Shown: piece by piece, positions 32,701-44,760 of the stretch
Numbering within the stretch: the stretch's first letter is position 1
Layout of the letters: every line of letters begins with the position of its first letter
DNA from: Ricinus communis
Lineage: Eukaryota; Streptophyta; Magnoliopsida; Malpighiales; Euphorbiaceae
Assembly (NCBI RefSeq): GCF_019578655.1
Contig: NC_063256.1
Coordinates: 1-64,000, forward strand
Reading direction: 5' to 3'
DNA: 64,000 bases
Program-made: the position numbers and the translations under genes
Notes under the pieces: generated by a model
What the model was told of the DNA's origin: nothing
What the model saw: the letters and a program-made list of their open reading frames with translations, nothing else
The model's database searches: none

Positions 32701-35700
32701 AAGTGACCATGAAGAAATTTAGGAATTTGACAAACAAATTGAACAACAAGACAACTATGTTGAACTTAATATGAGTAGTTGTCTTATGGAATTATAGTTA
32801 TTTACTAGGGTTTTAAGTCTATAAGTGATGGTTTTATGTCCTTTGAATGTGTTTCTTTGTTTAGTTTTTATTATGAATTTAGAAATATGCTAAGTATATG
32901 TTTGTGCAAGTATTTTATTTTAGAATTAAAAGATTTGATATCTAGTTTATGATTTTATGCATGTGTTAGGAGTCTTGTTAGCTTTATTGTGTGATTTTTT
33001 TTATTCAATCTCACTTTGATAATGTGTGTGCCTGTGCATTTAAAAACACGCTTGCATGCATCTTTGATGCACAAATTTTAATATAGCTCATAGGCGCACG
33101 AATCATTAATAGCTAATGATAATTCTACGCCTCTGGTTGATCGTTAGCTTGTGGTGGTTAAAATTCATAACTTAATTGCTTTTTACTAAACTAAACATAA
33201 AATAACCAATCCTAAACACTTTACTCAAAATGAATGATGAAATTAGTTTAAAGAAATTTAATATTGAACTAAATCTAATGAATGCAATAATGATCAATAG
33301 CAGTATGAATGAGAAAGGGTGTCATTATGACCCTGTGTTTAGAATCGGGTTACAGGTCTATAATTCACCACGAGATCGAAAGAAGATAAATAGTGTTTGC
33401 TGGAATTTCTACCTTTTCAACCTACATTGAATTAAAACTAAGAGCTCATTGGAGAGAATCCAAGGATCTCTCAACTTTAGGAGTTCACAACCTTGATGAA
33501 ATTCCTACTTGTTTTATTTCATAATAAAATCACGTTTAAATAGTTACAAGAGAGGGTATACTAGCCTCTGACTCTTAAACCTTGCTTGCCATAATTTAAA
33601 CCTCTTGCTTGCTTGACTGATGTTGGTGGCTTTCCGCTTTTAGCTGATACGATACCTCTGAAGTTAGCTCTAAGACAAGACCGGATTTTGTACATGCAGT
33701 TGGTGTGGTAAGAAGAGATATCCTTCCTCCAAAAGCATTACTACTTTCAAAACTGTCGGGCAAATAATTAAGGAAACTTATATAAGGAATATCCTAAGCA
33801 TTACCTATAATAACTAAAATAACAAATTAAGCAGTAAAATATTAAGAAAAACAATTAAGGAAAACTTAGTGATCCTAAGAATCACTTGTAACAGCTAAAT
33901 AGGAAATTACTATAGAACATTAGGAATCTTTAACAGATTTAGCTAGTTTATCAATCATGTATTAGTTATTAGATGATTAGTGTAAGCCTAAGATCAAGAT
34001 GATGGTATTTTCGCGATGCCTAGGGAAGTTTGTTTGGATGGCAACTGATTTTTAATTTCCAATTAATTAATTAACGCTTGATCTATGGTAATTAATTAAT
34101 TAAATGGCATAGTAATAAGACATCATGTAACTATTCAATTCAAAACAACCCAATGTACTCGGCTCAAATTCTTATCTAAGAGAGCAATGATTAGAGTAGG
34201 GATTATGTGTTTATAACCTGATTCTTGTATAATCACCTAATAAATAATATAGGACCAATCAATGATTCAAAATTTAATAAGATTTATAAACAAGAATAAA
34301 GTTTGGATGTTTTTAATCACTAAAAGTTCAATACACTCATGAAAGTATAGCTAAACACCCAAAATATGTTTAGCTAATGATTATCAAACACAAACTAATA
34401 AAATCTAATATAATTATCTTTCAACAAAGGAAAACTGAGGAAATCTTCCCTTATTGAAGAATTACCCAAACCTTTGAAGTACATTGATCTTCCCCTCCTA
34501 TGGCTTGTGCAAAAATCTTCTCCAAAAAGAGCCCATTTGAAGTCTATAATGGCAAAACTATGAAAGATTTAAGAGTCCATATGTGCTTTTATGCTAAGAC
34601 ATATGTTTAGAGAGTATCCCACTTTAAGGCCCCTCAAAGTTGAGTATATATTATCGATCAGGTTTTCTATGTCAACATTTGACATGGCAGACAATCTAAT
34701 AAAAAAACTAACATATAAAAGAATAGAATATAAAAAAACAAAAAAAAAAACCACTAACTCTTCACTAAAAGAACACTAACCATCCACTTTTCCACATGCT
34801 ATTACTTTATTGGATCATCATTCAATATCAGATGCTGACATGGAAAACTCGATCCATGCTATAATTTTTCCTCAAAATAAGGACATCTATGTAATCTTGT
34901 GCCAGCTTAAGTGCCACTATTAGTGGGCTGTCAGTTTGATATGAACGGCAACTCCAGCTATAGGTAGGTGATCGGCTCTTCTAGTTCAGCTACAAACGCT
35001 GCTGCCTTTAATTTTCACTGGCAGTCCTTGCACTTTAATCATTATTTAACCATTGTTTTTCAATTTTAATTTTATCACAGAACCACTAAACTTTGATTGA
35101 CATTACAATAACTATCACTTCTGTCAGTATCTGGTATGTTGACCAAGCAGACATGGCAATACATTTTTTTTCGTTAGGTGACATATTTATACGTTTTCTC
35201 AAATATTAATGGCCATTGCTTTAGATAGAAAAGTTTTTTAAATATTGCATAATTGATAATTTTTGGGTTAAAGGAGCTACATTGAGCGAAGTTTACTGGT
35301 TTTTATGATGCAAATTGAAATTGAATGATAATGGTGAAAATTGAGGGACTGCTAGTGACTTGATCTTGACAAATGTTTGCTTGAGGTGGTTATGTTCAAT
35401 GCTAGGACTCATTATATCTGTTGCGTGATTTGCACTTATTTTTCTTTAAATGAACATGAACAGCATGTGCATGAAGTTAATAATGCATAAGGAATGGCGT
35501 ATAATATTAAAAAAGAAAAAAGAACGGAAAAGCATAGCAAGTTACATGTTAATGGCAAAATTAGAACTTGGAAGAAAATTAGAAGTCCATAATCTCTTTT
35601 CGCTATTTTTATGATAAATTACTATGATTGGAGATTGTCATCATGGAACTCAATTGGATTTACCAAGTTGTTGCAAATTGATAGTTGATTTTTCCTTCTG

Positions 35701-36233
35701 TGACTCCAGATTAGAGAAGGAAGGCTTCAAGGTGTTGGTCAATGCCTTGTTCGCGAGTATAGAATGGTTTGCCATGTCATGCGAGGAAAACTTAGCAATG
35801 ATTTTTTTGAGGTTTTTAGCCAAGTCTAACATTACTTATTATCTCCTCTTTTTCCATTTCTTTTTTTCTTCCTAATTACACTTTGCACCTCACTCTCTAA
35901 TGCAGGGTTGCAGAGCTATATTGTTAGATAAGGATAAGAATCCAAAGGTACAGGCACACTATTTTCTTCTTTTTTCTTTTTGGATTAGATCATTTAACCA
36001 CTATGAATTTCTCAAACAAAAGAGCCAATGGGTATGCTTTCCTTCTTTTCTCATCTTTTCTAATTGTTGTCTACTTACCTGTGTCCATTGCTCAGTGGGA
36101 ACCTCCGAAATTGGGCCTCGTCTGCGACAGTAAGGTTGAGCAATACTTCTCCAAAGTGGATGATGGAGAATGGGAAGATCTAAAGCTTCGTGCTCGTTTC
36201 AACTTGCCTGGATGTGCCACTGCTAAGCTATAA
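26721..36233 (+). CDS. CHY1: 3-hydroxyisobutyryl-CoA hydrolase (CHY1-like, peroxisomal)
   Basis: CHY1 hydrolyses 3-hydroxyisobutyryl-CoA in peroxisomal valine catabolism. Fourteen exons are 26721-26759, 27063-27143, 27236-27304, 27453-27516, 27811-27890, 27961-28044, 28281-28365, 29763-29848, 30818-30939, 31869-31929, 32108-32209, 35710-35811, 35906-35947 and 36096-36233. They total 1,155 nt and encode 384 aa, close to the Arabidopsis length, with every phase consistent. Crotonase-fold hallmarks are NGRAFCAGGDV, NGIVMGGGAGASMHGRFRVA (oxyanion hole) and MPETALGLFPDVG with the catalytic Glu145 and Asp153. The C-terminus is AKL, a PTS1 peroxisomal signal. Intron 11 is 3.5 kb and repeat-rich. The start ATG gives MASPTSAEGQNEQ joined in frame to VLVEENLFARTL. 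Confidence 0.95.
29940..30500. repeat. Diverged tandem duplication in CHY1 intron 8
   Basis: Two blocks of about 250 bp share the same order of words. Examples are GATAAGCTGTTCATGG and GATAGGTTGTTCATGG, ATAAGAATCGTTAGCA and ATAAGAATCCTTAGCA, and GCAATTTCATGGAT in both. Intervening bases are strongly diverged. The first block runs about 29940-30220 and the second about 30250-30500. Confidence 0.55.
32210..35709. repeat. Repeat-rich CHY1 intron 11
   Basis: This intron is far longer than its neighbours and appears built of transposon remnants. One block with GCGCCTCAAG and AGGCG words starts near 32375 and may end near 33070. Another at 33230-34560 has TTAATTAATTAA and CAAGTGCATG-like features seen elsewhere in the window. 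A third near 35000-35160 resembles a common plant AT-rich MITE type. I could not delimit any with matched termini. Confidence 0.35.
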
Positions 36234-36699
36234 ACATCTGTCTCTACTGAGCTTAAATAAGATTAATTTGGTGATTCTAGGGTAGCTCAGGAACTGTCGG
36301 ATAGTTGGAAACCAAGGGATGAAATAAAATAGTTCAATATGGCTAGATATCGGAATGAAAGCTAATGTACAATGAAATCAAACTGTTATCAAGAAAAAAC
36401 CTAGATAATGGCATGTTTTTCCTCTTTTTCTTTTTCTTTCTTCTCTCTTCTTTTCAGCACATTTCTAATTACAATACGTGAGGAACTTAGAAGATTAACC
36501 AGATATAAAATGGACCAGGAGAATAATAATAACCAAATTCTACTAAAGCTATTCAGTACATACATGTTTCAATCAATACATGATTAAAAAGTACGTCGAC
36601 CAGGATTAATTGGTGGAGAAGGCGTACAATGACCTCAGCTCCGCTGGATCTAATATAGTTAAGTTGAAGGAGCAGGAAGAGTGGATGGTGTGCCGTGAT

Positions 36700-36991
36700 C
36701 AGGATGGTGGTGGTTGAGCAATAGCATCAGGGACATTTTCCTTGTTCCTATATTAAGCCAAAGCAAGAATGAGAGACTGCGTGAGGTTGTAGTTAGGGGT
36801 GAATGTGATATCGAAGTTATGCATCTGCATGGTAGGTATTAGTTGGGAAAATGTTCTTCTTTGTAAACTGAAGAACCATCTCTCAATATATTTTCTTCCG
36901 CTCAGTTTGAGATTGTCACGGGATATTCCATCACCTCCATCGAAATTGGGCACCGGAAATACGCTGCAGCAGGCTGTTCCTCCTCGTCCAT
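36700..36991 (-). pseudogene. Truncated, frameshifted U-box E3 ligase fragment (PUB22/23/24-like)
   Basis: Reading from ATG at 36991 gives MDEEEQPAAAYFRCPISMEV followed by MEYPVTISN and a stop at 36902-36904. This is the start of a U-box (FxCPIS, then PVT). The domain resumes in another frame with GRKYIERWFFS, matching the DRxSIEKW part. FDITFTPNYNLTQSLILAL follows, matching the TPNHTLRRLI helix, up to a stop at 36753. A further NVPDAIAQPPP at about 36710-36740 resembles the segment after the U-box. A small deletion near 36905 explains the shift. No ARM-repeat region follows. It lies between the CHY1 3' end and the KAO gene. Confidence 0.7.
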
Positions 36992-37462
36992 AGCTGATGC
37001 GTCTTTTTTTTTTTTCTTTCTTTCTTTGTTTATTGTTGGTTAAGAATATATAGATAGATTAGATACACAGTACTGTTAAGCGGCTGACTTTTTTTTCTTT
37101 GAAAGGTCTTCCGCTTACTTCTCCTCATTGTCTTACTAATATCCTTCTCTTAGTCATTTTATATCTAGAGAAATGTATGTGAAATATTATATATGGTTAT
37201 TCTGATGTAAATATTAAAGAGAGATGTGATGGTCCCTGGTCAAACAAACTTTGCTTGTCAATCTGTTGAATCTGCATTAATTGATATTTTCATAAAGCAA
37301 AGACTACAAATGCCTTAATTCCATCCATGTGAAGATACTCTCTCTATATATTATATTGGCTGTGGTTAATCAAATCATATTTTAAGCATATGATCATACA
37401 TTTATATAGATAGATATATAGTAAATCATTATTTTATTTTTCTTCAAGGACCAGCAATGTTC

Positions 37463-40400
37463 TCATGCAGAAGGAATTTTCTTGATTCTTGCCAAGCAGT
37501 TGTCTTTTGGTCTTGAATGAGGCAAGTACATCATTGAGCTTCCAGGATTGAGACGTTCTAGCCTGTAACATGAGAAAAAGCAAGTCAAAAATGAAAGTTG
37601 ATTCAGTAGCATAACTACTTCAAGTCACATCTGGACGATCCAGCAGAGGAATACTGACTCATAATTCAGCAGAAAATGATGCAGAAAAATAGCAATTTCG
37701 AGTTTGGCTAGATCATTTCCAGGGCACATCCTACTTCCTGCTCCAAACGGAAGGAAAGTTCCTGCCTTCGCTGTATGATTCTGTATCCAAATTCAAGCAT
37801 GATCACATATGTTAATAGCCTATTAAAACCTAATTAATGTTTAAATTAGAATTATTATTATTCTACTTACATCCCATCTGGAAGGATTGAATTCCCTTGG
37901 ATTTGGGTATATTTCAGGATCCAAGTGAACACTTCTGAACCAGACTAGAATCTTCCAACCCTTGGGAATGACATATCCTGAATTCCAAACCGATTTCATA
38001 TTAGTAAGAAAATTAAGAGAGTTATTTTGGTTGATTGCTTGTGCTTGTGCTTTTTTTCTTGCGAATTTTATGGCATTTAATTAGGATATGACTTATAGAG
38101 AAGAGAATTGAAAACCCTCTTCACGCGTATATCAAACTGAGAGGAAAAGAAATGCAGAGCATGAACTCACGTACCGCTTATATTGACATTTGTTTTTGCC
38201 TCTCGGAAAACTACAAGCGAGAAGGTTATCAAACGAAGAGTTTCATCAATGACCTACAGAATTTGAGCCAAGGAAGGATTCAGTCAAAACTGATGAATAT
38301 ATGGCAGGCCGATTATATATACATACATATAGATATTACCTTAGAAAGATATTCCATGTCTCGGACTTCTTTAAGCGTCAATCCTTTTTGCGTCGGTGGC
38401 CTCCTTTTTATGATCTCCTCTTGTTCTTGCTGTGATATAATCAAGTTATTGAGTCAAATTTAAAAGAATATAGTAATTAAATATGTCAGTATGAATAAAA
38501 TTTGATAAAGTGTACCCTGGCTTTTTGGAGAAATTCAGGGTGCTCCTGAAGGAAAACAGTAGCCCACATAGTGATATGGCCAGAAGATTCATGGCCTGCA
38601 TTCAAGTACATTAACAGAACATCAACGATTTCTTCATCGCTCAATTTTCTACCCTTTTCATCTTCAACATCCAAAAGAGCGTCCATCATGTCTTTCTTCT
38701 TTGATGAATTAGGCTCTGCGCCCTTCTTCTGATTTCTTCGCGCATCCACTACAAATTGTAGTACAGCGACAAGGTTTTTGCGCGCCTGAAATTATCCAAT
38801 TAATTTTTCAACAAAGAGAAGAAGAATGCAATATTGAATAGGTCATATATATTACTACTGGTGCATAAAGTTTTTTTAAAGAGAGAAAAGAATGCATGTA
38901 CGTAAAAAGAAAGAGCGTGACCTTGAGCGCTTTATAGTAAGCAAATCCAGGAAGATTAATGGCCATGGCTCTGACCCCATAGTTAAGAGTGGTATATTCC
39001 CTCTCCAAAGCCTCCATGACGGAGTGACTCTCGGAGCTAAGGAAGATATACATAATGATCCTGAAAGTAAGTTTTCTGAGTTGAGTCAAGAACTGGATCT
39101 CTCCCATAGTGGACCATTTTTCCAAGGCAGATTTGACATTATCTTCAATGTAGTGCATGTAGACGGAAAGAGCTTCATGTCCATTGACAGGAGAGGCTGT
39201 GAGCCTGCGAAGACGCTTGTGCTCTTCGTACGAAATACCAATGAATGATTTCTTGCCAATGAGCTCCGTGGTGGAGCTTGGCCAACCAGGCTTAAAAGCG
39301 TCGTCATCTGTTAATACCCTTTTGCATGCTTCTGATGTTGTTACCAACACACTGGGCTTCCCAAACATGAAGGCCTTGTATATTCCACCACTACCGTATC
39401 TGCAGCATTGTTGTTATTGAATTGATAATAAGCTGTTTGTAAACAAAGCCCGCCCAATAAAAAAGAGGCAAAGATGGAGAGGGTGGGCATAGGCCCTCGG
39501 ATAATTATGAAGTAATAATTCGACACAGTATGTATGATTATGATAACCATTCATTTCATATCTTGTTTTTGCTACTTCCTGCTCCTTAATCATTCCAAAC
39601 AAAAAGAATTTCTTTTTCTTTTTCTTTTGGTAAAGAGGAGAAGAATTTAACATGTTGTATCGATGTGCACCACAAAATCTTTAATGTCAAAATTTGGTTG
39701 AGAGTCCACTAATCAAAATTGAGATAGATAATCCTTGTTTGTGTTTTGCGAAGAGGTTCATGATTTGACAAACCACCATACTTCACTCGTGAATTTACAT
39801 AAACTCGAACAAATAAAAACACACAGTGTATGTAATTATCTGAAAAATAAAATGAAAGAAACAACAATTGCAATTTTGTCATGGCATTAAGATATTAACA
39901 AGCCGACCTCTACAAACACACTAAAGCTACAGGCTGAAAAAGATAATATTTTTCCATATTCATTTAGCACTATATTTGGAGTTTTAATCTCTGTCTCGCC
40001 AATAACATGCCAGGTTACATACAACTAAACTGCCAGATCATCGTCATCATCATCGTCATCATCATATTAAAAAAAAAAAAGACATCCTACCTTGGCAAAT
40101 GAATTTTATTATTTTACAGATGAAAAACAGAATGAGAATAGTAGAAGAAGTTTATTATTTTTTATTGATGGCTGAAAATGAGAAAGAATTGATGACTGAC
40201 ACATAAAACCAGGGGTTGGTGGGTTCCCAGAGAGTGCATAGATGGGCGTACAATTATTTGTCAGCTTCTAATAAAACAGTCATAGGAAGAGACGGTGCGT
40301 ATTGGACTGTTCCAGCAGAAATAGTCTGGATGGAACAATTTCCTTTTCTTTTCTTTTTTCTTTCTCTAATAAAAACCAAAAGCGTTTTAGAAGGAAAAGA

Positions 40401-40919
40401 AAAGAAAAACAATAAAATGCAGTGGAAATGAATTATGAATGACAAAAGTAAATAAAAATAAAAGGGCCACCTCTCTCTCCCTCACACAGACACCAACGCC
40501 GTGACGTCTTCCGATTGCTGCCAATGCACTGATTCACTCACCTCTTTCCATTCCATGTCTCTCTCTCTACTGATTTCAATACCATCATTTCAATTGTTTA
40601 TGACTAAGCTCCATATATGGTTATGTTAACCAGTTGAGTTCTTATGCTTAAAAAAGAAAAACACACAAAAGAGAAGAGAAGAAAACCTGGCAGTGAAGTT
40701 GCGCATGAAAGAATCAGGGTCGTTGGACTTGAAAGCTCTAAGAAAGGACCACATATTACCAATGAAAGGCCACCCCAAATCGCCTGGAGGCAGGGAATAC
40801 TGCATTTCCCCGAGTTGGTTTTCATAGAGCCAGCAATTTACTCTCTTTAGAATCCATTTCAAGCACCAAAAACCCCCCGATATCCATATCAGGACCACCC
40901 ACACGAAACCCATCTCCAT
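37463..40919 (-). CDS. KAO: Ent-kaurenoic acid oxidase, cytochrome P450 CYP88A
   Basis: KAO carries out the three-step oxidation of ent-kaurenoic acid to GA12 in gibberellin biosynthesis, at the ER. Exons on the minus strand are 40687-40919, 38922-39399, 38516-38785, 38340-38429, 38175-38253, 37871-37977, 37659-37780 and 37463-37562. They total 1,479 nt and encode 492 aa, normal for CYP88A. An N-terminal membrane anchor ([18 protein letters not shown]) precedes the CYP88A signature [20 protein letters not shown]. The I-helix shows AGHESSGH (300-307), where the usual P450 threonine position is Ser, as in KAOs. The K-helix ETLR has Glu361 and Arg364. The haem loop [10 protein letters not shown] has ligand Cys438. 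Intron 1 is 1.29 kb. No lesion is seen. Confidence 0.95.
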
Positions 40920-43900
40920 AGCTTTCCTTTGCTGCTACCACCTTCTTTTCTTTTCCTTTTTATAATACCAAAAACCTGATTTTACACCCAAATTCTCTCT
41001 CTCTCTCTCTCTGCAGATCCTGAGACTCCCTCTCTGCTCACATGTATATTTATATGGGAAGTGTGGGAGTGAGAGTAAAGAGTTTTCCTTTTTTTTCTTT
41101 TTCTTTTTTGTTAATAATACAAATGAAAATCGGTTAGAAAAGGAAAATTACAACTTAAAACAGAGCAACTTTGTTAGAAAAAGCCAAATAACAACTGAGA
41201 AATTGAATAAAAGATAAAATTTAACATTGAGAATAAAAGGAAAGAAAAGATATGATAATAGTTGTAATGTGAGAAAAAGGTAATAACAACTGAGAAATTG
41301 AATAAAAGGTAAAAACTATTGAACCTTAGGCATGAAGATATTATAGAATAAAAGAAGAAGAGAAAGAGAAGACTGTGTGAAATGAGTATGTATATATTTG
41401 ATTATGGAAATTAGTATGGGAATGGAATGGTTTTAATTACAGGTTAAAATATAGGGAAAGGTTGCCGGCCTATATCTGTTCACTTGTCGTTTTGTCAAAA
41501 CTTGTTTATTGGCCCTAAAAGATGCATCATAATCCTCCTAATTCACACTTTCAACTCAGATTTCTCTTACCTTTTCACTACCCACAACTTTTCTTCAATC
41601 TCCCTTCTCTATCGTCTAAAATTATATCCCCCAAGTATTGCTTTTTTTCTTCTTTTGCATGGTTTTTAATAATATCTTACATTTTCACACCAAAACGCAT
41701 TTCATGCTATAACAATATATACACCTATTTTTTCAAAAACAATAAATTAAATGAACGACAAAGAAAATAATATGGCTTAATTTCTAGAGAATAAATCCAT
41801 AATTATACACTTATTTACCAATTCAGCTAATTCTTTTAAACTTTTTAAAATTAGATTCAAACTACAACTTTGTCTCCAAAACTAGAATCCCATGACTCAA
41901 CATCAAGAACATTAGATGATTTTTGCATACGTGCAGCCATCATATATTCTTTTCAATAATTGATTTAGAGTATTTATTTTTATTTTTATTATTTTATATT
42001 AGTAAATTAGCTAAAAATAATCAAATCAACTATCAACTAATAAGAAAAAGCTTTAAAATATAACAAATACAATCAACAGCTAATTGAGACTAAATTAGCT
42101 ATCAGTTGTTATTTCTTAAGTTCTTACCAAATAAATTAATATAGTTGTTCAGTAAGAAACAATCATTAGCTGTATCAAATTTCTGAAGCAAACATTCTCT
42201 TAGAATTAAACTTTTTTTGTTAAATTATTCATAATAATTCGATTAAATTTTATAAATAAAATTAAATGATTGATTATTTGATTTTTTTTGATAAAATTAA
42301 ACCGGACCGAACCAATTGATATTTACCCCTATCTGTCCTTATGGGCCAACTTTTAAATCACACTTTCTAATGATAGGAGATTAATACCCTTCAGGATTCT
42401 CCTTTTATATGAAATGGAGTCCCTCTTAAAGTGGAATTGATGCTTCTCCTAAAAATAATCAAGAAATTTAGATCAATTGTTTTAAGATTTTTGTTTGTGT
42501 TATTTATAATCCGTGGCTATCAAAAGTTATATGCAAGTTAAATAGAAATGATAGAACGATTTTGTTGTGATTTTGTACTGCTCCAGAACATCGGTGTTAA
42601 TATGTAAGGCGTAGGTGTCGCTGAGTCTTTATATGTCAAATGCCTGGGCCTGATATTACTAGAGGACTTTCTTCAGTCATTGAAGTCATTACTTTTGGTG
42701 GCACGTATTAAGATAATCGGCTTGACGTTGATTTGGATAAACAGTGAGTCTTATATATAACTTAAACCCGCTAAGCAAACAAAATGAGTAAACCGTACAT
42801 CCAATATTTACTATGATGTATCTCGTTCATAATGAAGTGAATGAAAAAGTATATATTATAAGCATAGAATCATCCATCTCCTTTTGAAAGCAAGATGATT
42901 GTTCCTCCAAACCTGGGTAGTTATATGCAACTTAAATTGAAATTATTAGAAAACAAAAGAAATATATTTAAAAAGAAAAATGAGTAATTTTTAATAATAA
43001 AATTAAATACATCTTTCATTAAAAATAATTAATAAATATAATTTGTAACGTTCAAGAAATATATAATAATCTTGTTATAAAAATAAGCTTTTTTCTAAAC
43101 TTTATTAATCATGTTAAAGGAACAATTGTATACAGCATTTGGATTGTATTTACCACGTATAGAAGTAGCATCAAATAACAAATGAGATGTCATTAATTTA
43201 TTTTCTAAACAATTAAAACACACCTAGATGTATATATAATATTTATTTATCTCGTAGAATTATAGATGTAATATTATTTTTATTTGTAATAATGATAAAA
43301 GTAGTAATTACCGATTGAATAATAATGTCTCGGTTATTAAATTTCCTATTCAGGAAACTCTCAACGATTAATTTCGATTTTGATTGTGTATAGCTAAATA
43401 AAAGATGTATATATATATATATATATAAAAGAAAAGGTCGGTTGCTAGTATAAATAGTGTTTTACATGATAGTTTGGTCTTTTATGGGACTTTACTAATT
43501 CACATTGAATTATTTCAAGATTAAAATATTGATATTATTACAAAATGAAAATAATGGGGTGGTTTATACGGTGGAGTGTCCTGACTGAAGAAGTAGTGGT
43601 TCCTAGACACACCACATATGGCACTGAAATGCCATTGGAAAATGTCTGCTAAAGTTACAACAGAAAGTAGCTTCAAGGTTGCTCAGATCCTTCTCTGGAT
43701 CATGTTTGCCTTTTGCAAATTTGCTGATTTTGATTGAACCCAGTCTCAAGATCAAGAATTTGTTCGGGAGCACATCTACTCCGAACCAATCCAAACATCC
43801 CCCATGGACAAGCACATCCTAATTAATCTACACAAATACATACTGCAACATAATTATCTTATTACGATATTTACTTGTATTAAAGAATATCTACAATGCA

Positions 43901-44495
43901 ATATATTATAATTTCTATTTTAATTTTTAAATCATCCTAAATAACTATTTTAGAATAAAATATAAAAGTAAATTATTTAAATATTTATAATGATTAGAAT
44001 TTACCAGTAGTTTCATTGAACGACCAATCATATAAATTTTATTGATCGCCGTAATCTGGTCAAGAATCACCAAAATTTGGTGATTAATAGCTTGAATTGA
44101 ATCATCTGTCATCATCATAATCTAGTTCTAAAAATTAATAAGAATATCACTAATACTCTGCTTGACCTGAGCTCCTAAAAACACACATTCGCTATCCTAG
44201 AAACCCAAGCCCATGTTTTTAGGCCTTTTGACATTTAAGACCTTTCTTTACCAACAGCCAGCTGCCTTGAACCACATACGGATAGCAATAGAATTACAAG
44301 TCCACACGACATGTATCATTTCAACTGTTATTTAAACCACACCAGAATGTCCGAATATATTACAAGTAGCCAGCCATTACACAAGGTCTTCCCACCAGGA
44401 AAGCCAAAACATTTCCTCCCTCCCCCCCCCCCCCGCAACAAGAAAACAAAACGAAAGATTGAAGGGTAGCTGCAATTCAGCACCTGCATTCCAAG
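40920..44495. other. Intergenic region upstream of KAO
   Basis: No supported gene. The KAO 5' leader contains a CT microsatellite at about 40995-41013. The rest is AT-rich, with an (AT)n run near 43407-43427 and a poly-C tract of 14 at about 44421-44434. A 70-codon minus-strand frame at 43603-43815 has balanced codon use but no recognisable domain; I treat it as unproven. Confidence 0.4.
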
Positions 44496-44735
44496 CTAAC
44501 TAATTGTAACTGGCAGCCCTTGGATATCCAGGGACGGCGAATTGGATATGGACAGCAGCTCCGACCTATAGTTGTCTGCTTCATCACAATCGACTTTAAC
44601 AAGCTTCTTACTTTCCAAATTTTCTGACAAGAGCTTTGAGGCAAGAGTCTTGTCTGGCACGGAGTAAGAGATAGCAATAAGCGACTCCCTTGTCACTTCC
44701 TCTGGAGTATCCTTGCCAGGTTCTATCTTATCCAT
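44496..44735 (-). CDS. Small hypothetical protein, 79 aa
   Basis: I do not recognise the family. The frame MDKIEPGKDTPEEVTRESLI... to a stop at 44496 has exon-like composition in an otherwise AT-rich region. It is soluble and acidic, with no signal peptide or membrane segment. It carries two similar short motifs: ESLIAISYSVPD early, and SELLSISNSPSLD near the C-terminus. The frame stays open upstream to a good acceptor (ATGCAG/GACTATCGG, about 44755). A purine-rich leader with a possible donor (CACTTAG/GTTCTTTC, about 46228) lies 1.5 kb further upstream. The simplest model is therefore a 5' UTR intron with translation starting at this Met. Alternatively this is the last exon of a longer protein whose earlier coding exons I could not find. 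Confidence 0.5.
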   Translation of the reverse strand: MDKIEPGKDTPEEVTRESLIAISYSVPDKTLASKLLSENLESKKLVKVDCDEADNYRSELLSISNSPSLDIQGLPVTIS

Positions 44736-44760
44736 AAAATGACAGTCCGATAGTCCTGCA

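Noticed and set aside
43603..43815. 70-codon minus-strand frame with balanced codon use (MLVHGGCLDWFGVDVL...)
   Set aside because: No recognisable domain, no splice partners identified and no homologue that I can name; possibly a gene fragment, but not supportable as a CDS.
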